Positions 1 through 12,731 of a stretch of 64,000 nt of DNA are shown here, piece by piece (position 1 is the stretch's first letter; every line of letters starts with the position of its first letter). The DNA is taken from the NCBI GenBank assembly GCA_947579665.1, contig OX388351.1:56490939-56554938 (forward strand), given 5' to 3'. Both the position numbers and the translations under genes were made by a program. The notes beneath the pieces were generated by a model. That model was not told where the DNA came from. It did no database searches and was given only the letters and a program-made list of their open reading frames with translations. This stretch comes from Sympetrum striolatum (Eukaryota; Arthropoda; Insecta; Odonata; Libellulidae).

Positions 1-2810
1 CAGTAAGTTACCGGCATTAGTAGTACTACGACTATCAGGATCCTAACCGCTGTTTGAAACCGTAATATTTGGTATAGGTTATGTATATCAATTTACGGTT
101 TAAACTACTGCCAATATTATCCAGATATTTTATGTTCGATTTGATTCTTGCCCGATGCCCAGACCTAAAGTAAATGCTGATGCTCTATACACTCAATAAA
201 ATGCATAATAGAATCAGTTAAACCTATGATAATGGCTGATGAATCTGTTAACTAGGTCAAGTAAGGAAATCTCCGGGCTGAGAAAGTCTCACGAACAATA
301 ATCCTTATTCAAAACGGGTTTCTCGATTGTTACTTCTTCGTTTTAAAAATTTGAAGCCATCTACTTAGGAAAAGGCGTGGTTGATTAAGCATCTTGGCAA
401 AGAAAAATAAAATTCTGGTAATTGGATTAGAGCTTCACAAAGAAAATGGTACTAAAAAGAGAAAATTCTTACCTTGATGGCAACTGGAAAATTATATTCT
501 CCTTGAAGGCATTTGTCGATCTATTTTGAAAACATTTTAGGCTCGGCTCTTGCCGTCATTGGGCACAGAGTAATATTACTTTCTGAATACGGAGTGTGAG
601 GGCGCATTTAAACGGGCTATCCTTTGATCAGTTGGGAAATCAGAGCTTCCATGCCAAATTGGAAACTTTCCTCTTTTCTTCCCCCATATCTTAGGGAATA
701 ACGCTTTTCCACCGCAGATTAAGTGGAGAGATAAGCATACGCGTAGAACGACGCATTCCGCAGCAGATTGCGACTGACAGTGATGTTATCTCCTTTCGTG
801 TTATTAACATCACTTTTCACAGAATGCGAAATGCGTTGCGTCACATCGGAGAATCTGAGAACGACTATCGGAAGTCACTCCGTAAATCCCGCCTGCGGTC
901 GTGTGAATTTCAGTTGAGTGATTGGAATTCTGTGTCAGCTGTTTCTTTTTTCTTTTCCGTTGTGGAGGCATGTTTTCTTTCTCCTGGTGCTGTTGGTCAT
1001 CCGATTGAACACAGAATGAGGCTTTTGGTTTTTATTTTGCTACAGAAGGGAGGTTAAAGCTGGGATGAGATGGCGATACTTATGATCAACTAATTTGTGT
1101 TTTCACAGTAATCATAACCTTACAATCGCAGTTAGCAAGGTGGACATGATAGATAACGGAGAGTCTGTCCAAAGACAGTTCAACCAAAAAAATATTCATC
1201 GAAAGATAATACGCCCAATGTTCATCTACCAAGAATCGGTTCACCCAAGAAAATCATCTGATTAATATTCCGCCAAAAGGAATTTCTCTCAAATATCACT
1301 AAAAAAAATGAAAAATTATTTTTGGAAAGCTTGTTTTGCCTTGAATATAACGATTCAATTTTCCCGCTATGTACGAAACATACTGGAATTAAATTGTCGG
1401 ACATTCAATTAAGGATGCACTCTGAAAAAAGAAGTTCCTTCCGATTGTTAGTTTATGAAAGCGAAGTCAATTCACACGTTCCAACTTCAGTTGAAACTTC
1501 AGGGAGAGTATAAAATAGCGCCGAATAACTTTTCGTTCAATCACAGAAATTCTAAAAAAATGTTTACCCGTGAGTTAAGGTAATCATCAAGCTAGGTAAT
1601 ACCGAGTAAAACAAATTTATAGATAGCTTCAATTAGCCTAAAAATTCACTCTATAGATTTAATATAAAAAATAAGATACATAAGATAAACGTTGCTCTAT
1701 TATTGATTACTTACGTATGAATTTTAGTTTTAAAGATAATCTTGTTTTGTTCAAAACTAATTTTCATCATAAATTTATTTCATATCACGTTTTCATGAGT
1801 AGAAATATCTCTCTATAGTTATAATCTGTTCCTAGCTGTCCAAATATAACAAAGGTAAACCCTAGTTAAAAGAAAGTGAATCGAAATTGTAAATATAATG
1901 TGTATTGACTTCAAATTATTGAAAAATAAGATTGAATAATTATATACTGTTAACAAATAAAAAAATATAAAAAAATTATTTCCTTCCACCACCAATTCCA
2001 AAAGTCTTAGTTAAAATGGTTATGGCAGTTTCAAAACAATTATTGATGAACTATTACCAGAAAATGATTTTTATCGTCGTTGTTATGATTTTGGTCAATT
2101 AAAGTTCTTAATATTTGCCTTGCGGTAGAGTTGAATTTAAGAAGACATGATAAATATGGACGCATAATAGATTAATTAAATGTATAATGTTGTAAAAATC
2201 TCTCGTACTCCGCTTTCAAAATCTACCCAGTCTTATTTCATAATAGTAGTACCCTTTAAATACGGTGAAGATATATCCAAGAACATTTTAAAACGAAAAA
2301 GGCTGGAAGGAAGCTATATTTTTAGGCATTTTTTCATTTATTAAGAAGCCTGTTTTAATTTCTCAGAATCTACTCGTTAAAAAGTCCTTTGTCCTTTTTA
2401 TGCCTTAGGGTGACGTCTCAAAACATTCCGCTAATGACAACAAAATGCCTTGAATCGACTCAGTCCATTAATAAAGTTAAACTAGCACATCGCTGACTTA
2501 AAATCTTCGGAACTTTCGTTAATTTCCTTAGTGCCCGCGGTTCTTTAATCCGCCTACTTCAAGAGCCTTCATACCGCGAATTAACGTGCGCCGTCTACGC
2601 AGGGAACTTCTGACGAACCCGTCCGCCTCGAGTGTCTTGTTGTGTAGGCGTGAAAGTTAGGCTTTACGGAAGGAAGTTATCCTAGCAAAAAAGGAAACTA
2701 GAGGCTTCTAAAAAGTAAGTGACGTGGACCGTAAAAGGTTTCCCAAGTAGAGAGCCAATGACGGGGATCTCAATGTGGTGAGGAGGAAAAAGTATTTATT
2801 GAGTAAATTT
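1..2810. other. Non-coding, AT-rich; nothing recognised
   Basis: Short ORFs on both strands have no family resemblance, splice support or composition shift. A GC-richer patch lies around 2520-2760. Given the gene at 12258, this is most simply part of the long upstream intron on the plus strand. Confidence 0.5.
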
Positions 2811-3110
2811 AAAAACACACTTTTACGCTTAAGTACCCAATTTTTTTATTATACAGACATGGTTTCAATGCGATAGGTCATCATCAGGTAAGAAAACTTG
2901 TCCAAACAGAGCATATGTATATGAGATGTCTGGAGAAATGTGGGGTGTAAGAATCTTAAATTAAATCATTATATCTCCCTTCCCTCCAGCCATCTTATCT
3001 ACATATGCTCTGTTCAGACCAATTTCATTACATAATGATGACCCAATGGGTTGAAACCATGGTCCTACAATAAAAAACTTTGGATAGTATAGCTTAAAAG
3101 TGTTGTTTTT
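2811..3110. mobile_element. Palindromic repeat with a hammerhead-like core on each arm (Penelope-type terminal repeat candidate)
   Basis: The two halves form a long imperfect inverted repeat of roughly 130-150 bp per arm; the left begins AAAAACACACTTTTA and the right ends AAAAGTGTTGTTTTT. On the minus strand the left arm carries CTGATGA (2887 back to 2881) and GAAAC (2866 back to 2862). On the plus strand the right arm carries ATGATGA (3035-3041), a hairpin ACCC-AAT-GGGT, then TGAAAC (3052-3057). Both cores are followed outward by an A-rich AATAAAAA run. CTGATGA, stem II and GAAA in that order is the conserved core of hammerhead ribozymes, which are known from Penelope-like element terminal repeats. 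Activity is unproven and the cores are diverged. No reverse transcriptase is present. Confidence 0.6.
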
Positions 3111-4299
3111 ATATATATCTTCATGATGAAGGACTACTACAAAATGTTAAGGCCCAATTATTTGATTCTATTAAATTTTAAAACACTGATAAATATTGGG
3201 AATAAAACCTGCCGGGTTTTTGAGGAAAACGCTGTAGGGAGATCGGATGATAAAGCTTAAGGTAAATAAGTGGTCTTGTGGAAGGAGGAAGTTTTATTTG
3301 GAGATAGATTGAAGAATCCTTTGAAAGTCAAACGGAGCCCACGGCAAGGTAGAATTTCGTGGCGATGACTTAAAAATGAATGAGGGAATGGAAACCGCTG
3401 TCGAGGTGGGGCCCTTGCGAAAAAAAGCCATCAATCTTAATGTACGATTAAAACTGCGTTCTTTATCATTTAATCAGCCTCCTGTGCTAACACGTTTCAA
3501 TCTGCAGAACTTTCTCGAATGTGAGCGCGCGACGAAAAACTTGAATGAATGATGACGTGGCACTACAAATATAGATGAAAGGAACGCGCGACTCAAATCT
3601 TCATCCACACTTTCATTTTCACTTTTAATATCGTTAGATCATCATGAATATCGTATATATTTAAATGGCTATTGCATCTAAGTCTAATATGTTGATGAAA
3701 AACTAAAACAAGGAGTAGTTATTATTCGAGTTTTCTAACACCCTCTACAGAACTTAATTGCCAAGTAGGAGATCTGGGCGCGAGCCAAGTCTTGATCGAT
3801 CTTATTTTACCAATGGTTTGTTTTTTTTTATCATAAATAGTTCGGTAAACCTGGGTTACTTGGTCTTTATGAACAAAACAAATGATTAATATTATAATAT
3901 CAATATATATTTTGATATTTTTAGATATTTTTAATGATTATAACCTTAAGTGAACAAAATTTTACTGATTATATTAATTGATCTTTTTCCCAGATCTAAG
4001 GCTCTAAGTTCTCCCTATTTACGGTAACAAATAACGCAAACTCCAAAAACCATCATATTTACTGATTTTTAGTTTACTTTAAGCCTTACCATCATAAAAT
4101 CATTACTTATAACCTGTTGACTTATTATCCTCTAGTGTCAAGTATGTATTCCGTGCAGAGCACTTAATAATTATTGTCTAATCTTTGGAAATATTAAGAA
4201 ATTTAATGTGTAAAAGTGAATTATAATTGGCTAAGACTTCACTTTTTGAAGCTCCATACCACGGACTATGATGAAAGAACGTAGCATGAGCTAAACGTT
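3111..4299. other. Non-coding; nothing recognised
   Basis: AT-rich DNA with no ORF above the noise and no clear repeat. A small patch near 3525-3590 contains two GCGCGAC-type words, which may be chance. Confidence 0.4.
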
Positions 4300-4360
4300 A
4301 GGTAGTACTTTTATATTTTGACATGTTTTTAACTTTATAAGGTTCATCATCAGGTTATAT
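4300..4360 (-). repeat. Single diverged arm with a hammerhead-like core
   Basis: On the minus strand, CTGATGA (4353 back to 4347) is followed by a short potential stem (AACCTT / AAGTT), then AAAAAC in place of GAAAC, then ATGTC and an A/T-rich run. The order and spacing match the arms at 2811-3110 and 57986-58545, so this is probably a decayed solo copy of the same kind of repeat. Confidence 0.4.
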
Positions 4361-4442
4361 TTAATTAAGTCACTGGTAGCAATACTGAATATTTCCTCCA
4401 AGTGGAAGTCTCAGTTTTATAGCATCATCCTCCTTAACATTG

Positions 4443-4595
4443 AAATATCTCATTAAAGAAGTCATATATCCTCCTACTGAGAACTGAAAGTAGCTGATAC
4501 GTGAAACTTGCGATATATATTTCGTCTTGCAAACTAAAATTTAAATATCTCATGAATGTAGTGATGTGTGCGCCTTCTAAGAACTTAAAGTATCA
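4443..4595. repeat. Two diverged tandem copies of a ~100-bp unit
   Basis: AAATATCTCAT at 4443 and again at 4543 are each followed by a similar stretch containing GAACT(T/G)AAAGTA. The exact 100-bp spacing and the similarity over about 50 bp support an old tandem duplication. Confidence 0.4.
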
Positions 4596-4945
4596 CCAAA
4601 GTCGAATCAGACTTCTGTTTCCTGGATATAAAAATATTTAGGACCTCCCGTTTAACGGTTGACATAGCCCAGCAACATCTATTTCATTTCGGGTGGAATT
4701 CCTGCAAGCTTGTCATGATTAAAATGCAACTACATCATGCGAAAGGTTTTTGCCCTAAATTAAAGTGAATATCAACGATATTATTTCCTTGTTAGGAAAT
4801 CTTTTGGAAGAAATTCAATTCGGATGTTATGAGTTCCGCTAATTTCTGGGAATTTATGCAGCTGGAAAAATCTGCAGATACGTTGTATGAGAAAAAAAAT
4901 AAAAATAATTATAAAAAGTAGAATTTTTGGAACAATGTGTCACAA

Positions 4946-5128
4946 CTGTTCCCATGATGTTTTTCGGATTCCAACACGATGACTGAAGATTGAAGCAACG
5001 ACGTTTCGCTTCATCGTTTCATCTTCGACCTGAAGAAGCCTCGTAGTAGTAAGAAGTAGCGTAGGCGGAACGTCGTAGCTTCAAGCTTCCGTCATCGCGT
5101 TGGAATCCGAAAGGCATCATGGGATCAG
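4946..5128. mobile_element. 183-bp foldback element (MITE-like) with ~65-bp arms
   Basis: The left arm reads CTGTTCCCATGATG and continues through TTCGGATTCCAAC and GATGACTGAAG. The right arm is its reverse complement with scattered substitutions, out to GGGATCAG at 5128. Arms pair for about 65 bp, leaving a short centre, so almost the whole element would fold into one hairpin. No ORF. No target duplication is obvious, and the superfamily is unknown to me. Confidence 0.65.
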
Positions 5129-8100
5129 CCGATCGCCGCGGAAACCTTCGAATTTAGAATAGGTCGCAATATTTCCATAAAATGACAATCTCTGAAAAAC
5201 GTATCCTCGATTACCAGCAGATGTAAGGGAAGCGTAAAGCTAGCCAAGGACAATTCATTAAGTATTCACACATAAGTTTTCTCTTATGTATGTTTCAATA
5301 TTGTTATAAATAACGAGTTCAAGCCTTGAATAAATCACATTTAGTGGTTGTTAGGTGGTACTTATTGCTTGTTTGTTACGAACTTTCTGTTTTGAATTCT
5401 AAAACCCTTGATAAAGACTTCATCAACTTACTTCAAGAACTCAATCAAATAAAAAAAGAAAATTAAATAAAAATAAGCACTCAATATTTTTGTCTATAAA
5501 AGTATATTGACAATAATGTAGAAGAATGCTACTTTATATTAATTTAACCTCTTTTAATCATTACTCTCGTAACTAAAATACGCTTAACAAATAAACGTGA
5601 CCTCGAAAAAGATAATGCTCTTTCCACTCGATAAATTTGTAATAACTTTACTGTATGACATCTCGCACCGAAATTGACAAATATTGATTCCGGCCACGGG
5701 GTGTATTTTTATAAGCCCCACCCTGGATATCATCTGGATTCCCCGTATTCGCTGCTAATTACATGAGTTGACCGCTTCTTTATTCATTCGAAAGGACAGT
5801 GTAAACATGTGTACTGGGAAGCTATATGGGGCAGATGCCGCTGGCTTCCGAAATACGGAGTAATATTTATATCCACTTTCTGTGCTCAGTCAACAAATAA
5901 GGCCTCCCAGCGATTGCAATGAATGCTCTTCTCTTTTCCCTTTAGTTTGTCACTACGCTCGAAGCCATGATGAATGAATAATGAAGTGGCCGAGGTGATC
6001 AATTTTAAGCATTTATGTATCCCCTGCAAATTATATGGCTGCCTACGCAATTATAATTATTCAGTTTCCCGTGGTACATACGTTTAGCCGTTCTCTCCGA
6101 TCGATTTTACATGGAAGTAACTCATTTTAGAAAAAGACCAACCATATTTCGGATACTAAGATATTGTTATAGGAAAACTAAAATTTGTATGAATTTTAAT
6201 ATATTTGGAAATTCTACAACAAATTAAAACTTATATGTAGAATTTATGAAGCAAATATTCTACCTTTCGGCTGGTCCATGAGTCTTAATCATCCTTACTC
6301 AACGCCACTACTTTCGTTTCGTGGTAGCTAATTTCTTTCTAGCTTGTTAGTTAGCTCTTCCCTCTCCTTTTCTCGTGTATTCTATCCTCAATGGCATTCT
6401 TTATAAGTCCCTCTTCTTTCAATATTAGGACCCTCAAAGCTGTCTTAATTGCTTCAATTAAAGCTCCCTGTCCCAACCATCTGCAACACTACCGAGTTTG
6501 TTTACTTATCATCCCTGCTTACTTCTTACATTCTACGCCACACCTACATCCAGGAGGCTTCCAAACGTTTTACTTCCTCATTTGTTACACAGCTCTCACC
6601 CATACGGAAAAACACTCCTTGTCTAGGGTTTTGACAGTATTTTCCTGATTGCAAAAAAAGTTGCTGATTTTAATAACCTTTCGCATATTTAATTACTGCT
6701 AATTAAAATTGCTGGTTGACCGTATCAAATAGGGAGGATTTGAGCTAACATTGTACAGGAAGGTTTATTACTAATAACCGCTGATGCATTTTGTTTTATA
6801 AGTGAAAGTACTATATATGTTGCGCATTTTATGAGAATTTACAGTACCAATTGCTCCCTACACTAGCTCATAGTATACTTTCTATCCGCTGTGGCTCTTT
6901 TCTAGCTACCTCCAAAGTTGTATTGATTCGGTAACCTAAGATAAAAGATGCTTGACGCAAGATTCAGAGATGAGTATAAATCGACTGCTTGAAAGAGCTC
7001 GAAAACGACTAAAATAAAAACTCGGTCAGAATGGCTAGCAGAAGATCATCTATACGGTTTTAAATTATGATAATGGATAACTCGATATCAAAAATTCAAG
7101 TAATACATTTATGGCAAAGCTTTTCCATGTTCATGTTTCTTTTTTCAAATATTTAACTTTACAACTCCTTGGTATTCTAGATATAGACCAAAGATAACCC
7201 ACTGCTTACATTTTATGAAAAATTGCTGTATTTTATTTGAACTGAAACTTCCGGAATCAGATAAAGGATAGAAACTAACTTTTTTATAAATTTCTTATAA
7301 CTGCTTCGAGTTTTGTATTTATAAATCTTTGATTTTAACAAGATGAGAAAGTTTTAAACATCCATTATCTAATATTGATTATTGTAAGATACTTACTTCG
7401 CTACTAATATCACATAATATTTTTTGAAAATAGTATAGCAAAATAAATGTTGATATCAATTTTTTAATAAATACTAAGGAAAATACGTAAACATGATAAA
7501 TATTCCTAACGTTTCTTTCTTGGAATTATTGAATAAGACTAGAACTCGTAATAACGTTTGCTCTAAAATACCTATTTTGAAGTAAAAACTTCTGAATTGA
7601 AAGATTTGTTTCAGCCAAACTATTTCGAAAATTATTTATAACTCTCATGCATTTATTGTATTTAAATATATTATTTTAACTTTACTGAGTATCACCACTA
7701 CATATCATACTACCATACTACTACTACTTATCTTACGTATCATACATAGTTTTATTTAATATTATTTTATTATATACGAATTATTTAATATTTAACATTA
7801 AGGATTTACTGATATATATATCGTGCTAATTACATTACATCATATTAATTTCATTGACAGCAGGGAGAATTCTGAAATCCGAATTTGTTCTCATAAGAAA
7901 TATAAATCAAGAAAAAGCAGCCAGTACGAAAGAATTTCTTACCTTAATTTTATGGAAATACTAGGCCTCTAAAACACATTCAACACCTTTGTCGAGAGCT
8001 ACACAAACCAAACAACAGAATTTTTTTCGGCCTTTCGCAGTTTGAAAGGTAGCCCATATTTGTGCAGCTTCAAAATACCCCTTTTAAAGCAAATCCATCT

Positions 8101-8369
8101 CAGTTAAACGATTTCCCAAAGCCGTCTCTATATATTCCCGGGAACAATAATTTCCCATCAATCTGCCTTATTAAATAATATCGGGAGCCATTCTGCTGTG
8201 TCAGAGTTGTAATCTGCCGCTGGGCCAATTAAGCGTATCTTTTGCGCAATATTTGTTCCAAATTCCAGATTCCCTTTCGCCCCGGGAAGGACCTGGAAAG
8301 AAGTCAGCGGGGGCTTTGGTTTTTTCGCCGCAGATGATTGATAGCGCATGTAACAACTGAATTTTAAAT
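5129..8369. other. Non-coding, AT-rich; nothing recognised
   Basis: ORFs here (for example 6391-6648) have low-complexity, non-domain translations. No splice-bounded open exon is apparent. Confidence 0.4.
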
Positions 8370-8830
8370 AACGGCCTCAAGGAACGACACAAAAGGCGAC
8401 CTGGGCTCGTCGCCTCCGAGTCCTCATCCATCATTGTTATCGTCGTCAGAAACGTCGTGACTTTGCGAAGGACGCGATTCTGGGACGGTTATATTAAATA
8501 CATAAAATATGGACTCGCGGTTTTCCAGGGGGAAAAGTACCGAGGAAAAATCGTTGTGTTTCCCGAAAAATCACGATCTGCCGCCATTTTTTGTCGAGGA
8601 ATTTTTACGGAGAGACGTGTGTCAACGGAATTCTTACGAGCGACAGCTTTATTCAGAAGCATCGTCCGAGTTCATTTTCATGTCTCCTTTCTCTTTGGTG
8701 GTTTGTCCCGGCAAATGTTATTGCGGAGGTTTGTGGAGTGGCGGTGGATAAACATTCACTTGCCGCATCCGATTTAGATTGAAACCGCCAATCCGCGCAA
8801 TTAGCCACGGCCGTGACTTCCTTGTATTCT
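8370..8830. other. GC- and CpG-richer island with overlapping short ORFs; no gene recognised
   Basis: Several ORFs of 60-106 codons overlap in different frames and on both strands, which is what raised GC and fewer stop codons give by chance. None resembles a known family or joins in phase with flanking splice sites. It could be a conserved regulatory element or an unrecognised exon. Confidence 0.3.
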
Positions 8831-9147
8831 CAAAGAGTGACGACGATTTTGCTTTGATGCGTCCTTCGTCTGCAGGAGAATTCGACTCCAGAATATTCCT
8901 CTGTTTAATTCAGTCATACCGAAACTTTTTCTTGAGCCAATGCTTACCTCGGTCATCTAGGTATTGAGTATTTGGCAGCGTACGAACGCTGCGATATGTA
9001 TTCAAAATTCGCAAGGAATAATATTTATCATTTCTTAATAAATTTAATTTTACTTCTAGATAATGGAAAAATAACAATCAAGAACATTCAATGATGGCAT
9101 TCATGTTCTTTATTTTAGGTACCATAAATTATTCAATGTATTTCTTA

Positions 9148-9215
9148 AGGGGTCGTACACAAATTCCGGGGTCCGGCCAGGCGTTACGTGGGGGGAGGGG
9201 GGTGGTCGAAAATTT
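9148..9215. repeat. G-rich fragment resembling a mobile-element end
   Basis: An unusual run, GGGGTCGTACACAAATT followed by TTACGTGGGGGGAGGGGGG, stands out from its AT-rich surroundings. Similar GTCG-acaaatt plus poly-G ends occur in dispersed arthropod repeats as far as I recall. No partner inverted repeat was found nearby, so this is a fragment at best. Confidence 0.25.
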
Positions 9216-12032
9216 AAGAATTTAGTGTTAAGTAATTCGTATTCAACCTCTAATAGCATTTTTGAGATTATTTCTTTCCTGGTTGTGAACGGATTTTATT
9301 ATTTACTATTACATATAACAATATTGTATGGGATTAAATGTAACTCAATCACCCTAAATCAAATGTATTTTCAAATAAATTTCAAAATTCAGCTTCAATT
9401 CTGTATCCAATCGCAGCTTCCTACATAAGATTCACTACATGTGTAACAGTTACCAACTTTTAGGGAATAATTCATGTTGATCGTAATTGGAGTTCAGTAT
9501 AATTTCTCTGATAAACCTAAATTATAGCAAATAAGATCCCATACTTGATCCCCAAACACATGCAATTAAATACTTAAATGTGATACTACTTTAATGAGAA
9601 ACGTTCTGAAGCAAGGAAAGATGTACACTAATCAGTTTAATATCTCGGCTACATCCTTTAATTATATTAAGTTATATCTACTTTATATTCAGAATTAGAA
9701 ATAACCTCTTTTTTTAGAATACCTTAATGCTTGTTGGAATAGAAATCTCTCTTACAGAATACCTTCAATGTTCAACTTCTTTTCTTCCAATTAAAATATC
9801 ATGATTCATTTCATCTCATTACTTAATCGATTCCGAATACCCTAGTATTAGTAGAAGTAATAAATTATTTCGTGTAATTTTTTTGATTTTCTTTTTAAAC
9901 CTTTATATTTTAAGTGATTGTTTGCATTGTTTTTATTTTTACTATTGTTTATCGCCACTCGTTGATGGTGCATTTATTAAATACTAAATCAGTAAGTTCA
10001 TCGACATATTTCTATAAATTGATCGTTGTTAAAAATATATTTTAGGCTTTCTATTTCGTTCAATTCGTGATTTATACTCTTCATCATATTTGTATGATGT
10101 TTTCCTATATAAACGACCTCTGGCCTGGCCTATTTGTAGTTTGTGAGAATAAATAAAAAATTAATAAATATAGTATACTTTTCAGGTAACAATCATTTAG
10201 TGAATCATTCTTTTTCTTTAAATAATTGCCTTTCATTCTTTTTAACGAGGTAGGATGAGCTGCATCTACAATATGTCTGAAAATACTTTACAAGATGGAA
10301 TTCCTGCGTATAGGCCGGGGTGAATCTTATAAGGATATTTTTACAGCATAGAGAGATATACTCCTAAAATATTCCACGATATATGTTTGCGCATTTCAAA
10401 AAAATCGCTTGAATGACCGAGTTTGAATGATTGTGCTGAGCAGCCCGATAACGTATTCTTTCCACGGTCACATCCGCATCTGTTAAAAATTTACTCCATT
10501 CTGTGTACTGCGGAGCTCAGTCAATTACGCACATTCACCCACGTGAATGCGTTCCAGAAATTATGCCCTATATTGAATTGCGGTTCGACGGAGGAAGCTT
10601 TACGTTATTGTCGCCATAAACTTCGATCCAGTCTGCTGTCAGGCTAATTAGCCTAGCCATATCTCAGGTGCTCTGGAGCGTCAATGCTACACTAGGGGAC
10701 ATTAGCTCTCGGCTGCACGTCATCAGAGGTGCGGAAATAAAACCGTCGTAAAATACCTGCGCAAGTGCAACGGGATCCTCTGCTATTCCGAAAAATCCGT
10801 GTCTGGGAAATTCTTTAGAGAGCAAATAAATTCTCATTTACTCCAAGGCGATTCTACGAAAGAGTACTTCAAAAAATTGCAACTCTCTAACAAGTACATA
10901 ATAAGTTTCTCAGTTGACTCATAAATTTGCCATTTTATAGTAAATTTTTCCGTACCGTAAAACCAGGAAATCTTTCCAGATAAAGACATCTCGTTTGCTT
11001 CTTTTTCGCTGTAAAGGAGGCAAATTTGTTTCGCTGAGATTTTGCTTTTATGGGACTTTATTTATAGAAACGTAATTAATACAAATAAGAATTTCAGAGG
11101 AATAAAAAGCTGCTAAAAATAACATTAAACGAAAAACATTTAATTGATGAAATAAATACATTCATTTCGCTTATTTTATTCGTCACAGCAGGGTGAAAGA
11201 CATCTTCGTTTCATGCTTTAGAAGTAATTAAGTTCCAAAGAGAAAAATACCTCAGATTTAAAGAAGCATGCTATCGTCAAATTTTCATTATAAGTGTTTT
11301 GTAACTTATAATGTACTGTACTATAAATGATGCTATTACAAATTAGATATAAGTGATGAAAGTAGTTATGAGTGATCAAATGATCCCTGTTTTTAATTAA
11401 AATTTTCTTAGAATTATTTTCGCGGTATAATTATGGCTCATTTTACGTTATAAATTGGTTTTAAATCCTAAGTAACCTGGAAGTTGCATCATCTTTGACA
11501 AGTTATATTCAATGCTGTAAAATGATGTAAAATCTTGTTACCGATAAAATCATGTATACTTAAATCTTATTTTTTTACGTTGTTGATTATATCGATGTTA
11601 TCAACTTAGAATTCAATTTTTGAATGATATCTGTGCCAAAATCGCAATTCCCTTGCCCTATTCAAAGAAAAAAAATATTTACTTTTTCATCGGCGATGAT
11701 GTTTCAACCGGTCTTAAGGCTATATATTTGACTGACTCAATAGCTACTCAAGTTTATCTAAAGTATTTTTGCTTGTTTCTCAATATTCAAGGTGGATGTA
11801 TGATATTATTTTTGAAAGTATTCTTACCAATATGCCAACATAATCCTTACTTTATTTATATCTAAATTTTCTACTAAAACCAAAGTATTATTGTAAAGTA
11901 TCATCGCCTCACATATTTTCTATCATACATTTTTCATAAATATGCGAAAAAAGTTAAATCACAGTCTTTGGCTCTGGCAAAGAATTCGCACTATGAAAAC
12001 AATTTTGTTGCGTATTGTTATACATTATGGTG
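9216..12032. other. Non-coding; nothing recognised
   Basis: AT-rich DNA with short ORFs that have no family resemblance. Part of the intron upstream of the transmembrane exon on the simplest reading. Confidence 0.4.
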
Positions 12033-12094
12033 ACCATTGCCACCTGGTAATAATACCAAATTGCAGCTATTACATTAAATAAATAAATATATAG
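12033..12094 (+). repeat. LINE-like 3' tail ending in (AAAT)n
   Basis: The stretch ACCATTGCCACCTGGTA, then ATACCAAATTGCAGC, ending ATTAAATAAATAAATATA, matches the reverse complement of 61400-61465 (CCGTTGCCATCTGGTA, GCCAACTTACAGC, ATTAAATAAATAAAATATA). Two dispersed copies sharing an (AAAT)n end are typical of a retrotransposon 3' end. It ends about 160 bp before the transmembrane exon. Confidence 0.5.
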
Positions 12095-12257
12095 AATGCC
12101 AAGAATGCCAAGACCCACATATTGTATTCATAGTTTAATCCAATCTAATTCTTTCAAACGTGAATTAATATTTAAAGAATATGGGAGCCAATTTGCGGAA
12201 CGACCTAAGTTGTTGAAGCACATTCATTACAGTATGACCCAATTGCTTACTTTACAG

Positions 12258-12710
12258 AAGTGGAGGCAGTCGGGAGGCACACGCTGGGAGCCTTGACCTT
12301 CCTGGCTCTCCTACTCGGTGCCCTGGCCGCTTTATTCACCGTTGCGTTGGTGGCGGTCATCTTCGTTCGCCGCAGGCAGCTGTCGGCCCTGGGCACCGCC
12401 ACACCGGCGGACGACTCTTCAGTTGGTCGATTCGGCATCCGCCTGTTCCTCCGACGGTTGGACTGCTTCGGAGGGCGGCATGGCACCGGTGGAGATTCCT
12501 CAATGGACAACGATCTAGACGGTGCCGGGAGCACCAAGGTGCCGCTGGTGTCCGGTACCAAGCCATCATGCGATGGAGCCACCATTGACGTGAGCAGAGA
12601 TCAGTACGTGGTGTCCTATGTCATCAAGGAACAGTCCACGCTCAAAAACGGAGGTCCTAGGCTGCCCGGTGATGGCTGCCAGCCGGACATCTTAGCGGAG
12701 AAGGCACATG
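12258..12710 (+). CDS. Antepenultimate coding exon: transmembrane helix and start of the cytoplasmic tail of a cell-surface receptor (Sidestep-like candidate)
   Basis: This exon is open across 453 nt. It is preceded by a pyrimidine-rich acceptor ending TTTACAG at 12257 and followed by a strong donor (GTAAGC at 12711). The reading frame starts with two bases of a split codon, then GTG at 12260, so that GTG is an internal valine and not a start. The first residues lead into a ~29-residue hydrophobic helix (about 12281-12367, TLGALTFLALLLGALAALFT and onward) stopped by RRR, the pattern of a type I membrane protein. The following ~110 residues are polar, with an acidic Ser/Asp-rich patch (SSMDNDLDGAG), a tyrosine pair in DQYVVSYVIK and the short motif QPDIL. 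The exon is GC-rich against AT-rich flanks. Family assignment to Sidestep-type Ig-superfamily receptors (axon guidance, plasma membrane) is inferred from architecture and memory of the tail, with no Ig or FN3 domain in view. Coding status is well supported; the family name is not. Confidence 0.85.
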
Positions 12711-12731
12711 GTAAGCGACTGTATATATGTC

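Noticed and set aside
1..20. Donor-like CAGTAAGTT at the window start
   Set aside because: The consensus needs AG followed by GT at the junction; here the second G is missing, and no exon can be seen to the left.
8457..8777. 106-codon plus-strand ORF
   Set aside because: Overlaps three other ORFs in different frames, no recognisable domain, no splice-site logic.
11690..11735. Further hammerhead-like motif (GATGATGTTTC...CCGGTC)
   Set aside because: Lacks the stem II and the GAAA in the right order on either strand.
12096..12296. Plus-strand ORF running into the transmembrane exon
   Set aside because: It reads the exon in a different frame from the one with phase-matched splice sites, and its first part is intronic.
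12247..12585. 112-codon minus-strand ORF
   Set aside because: It lies antisense to the well-supported transmembrane exon and is open only because that exon is GC-rich; the translation is low-complexity Arg/Ser/Pro.
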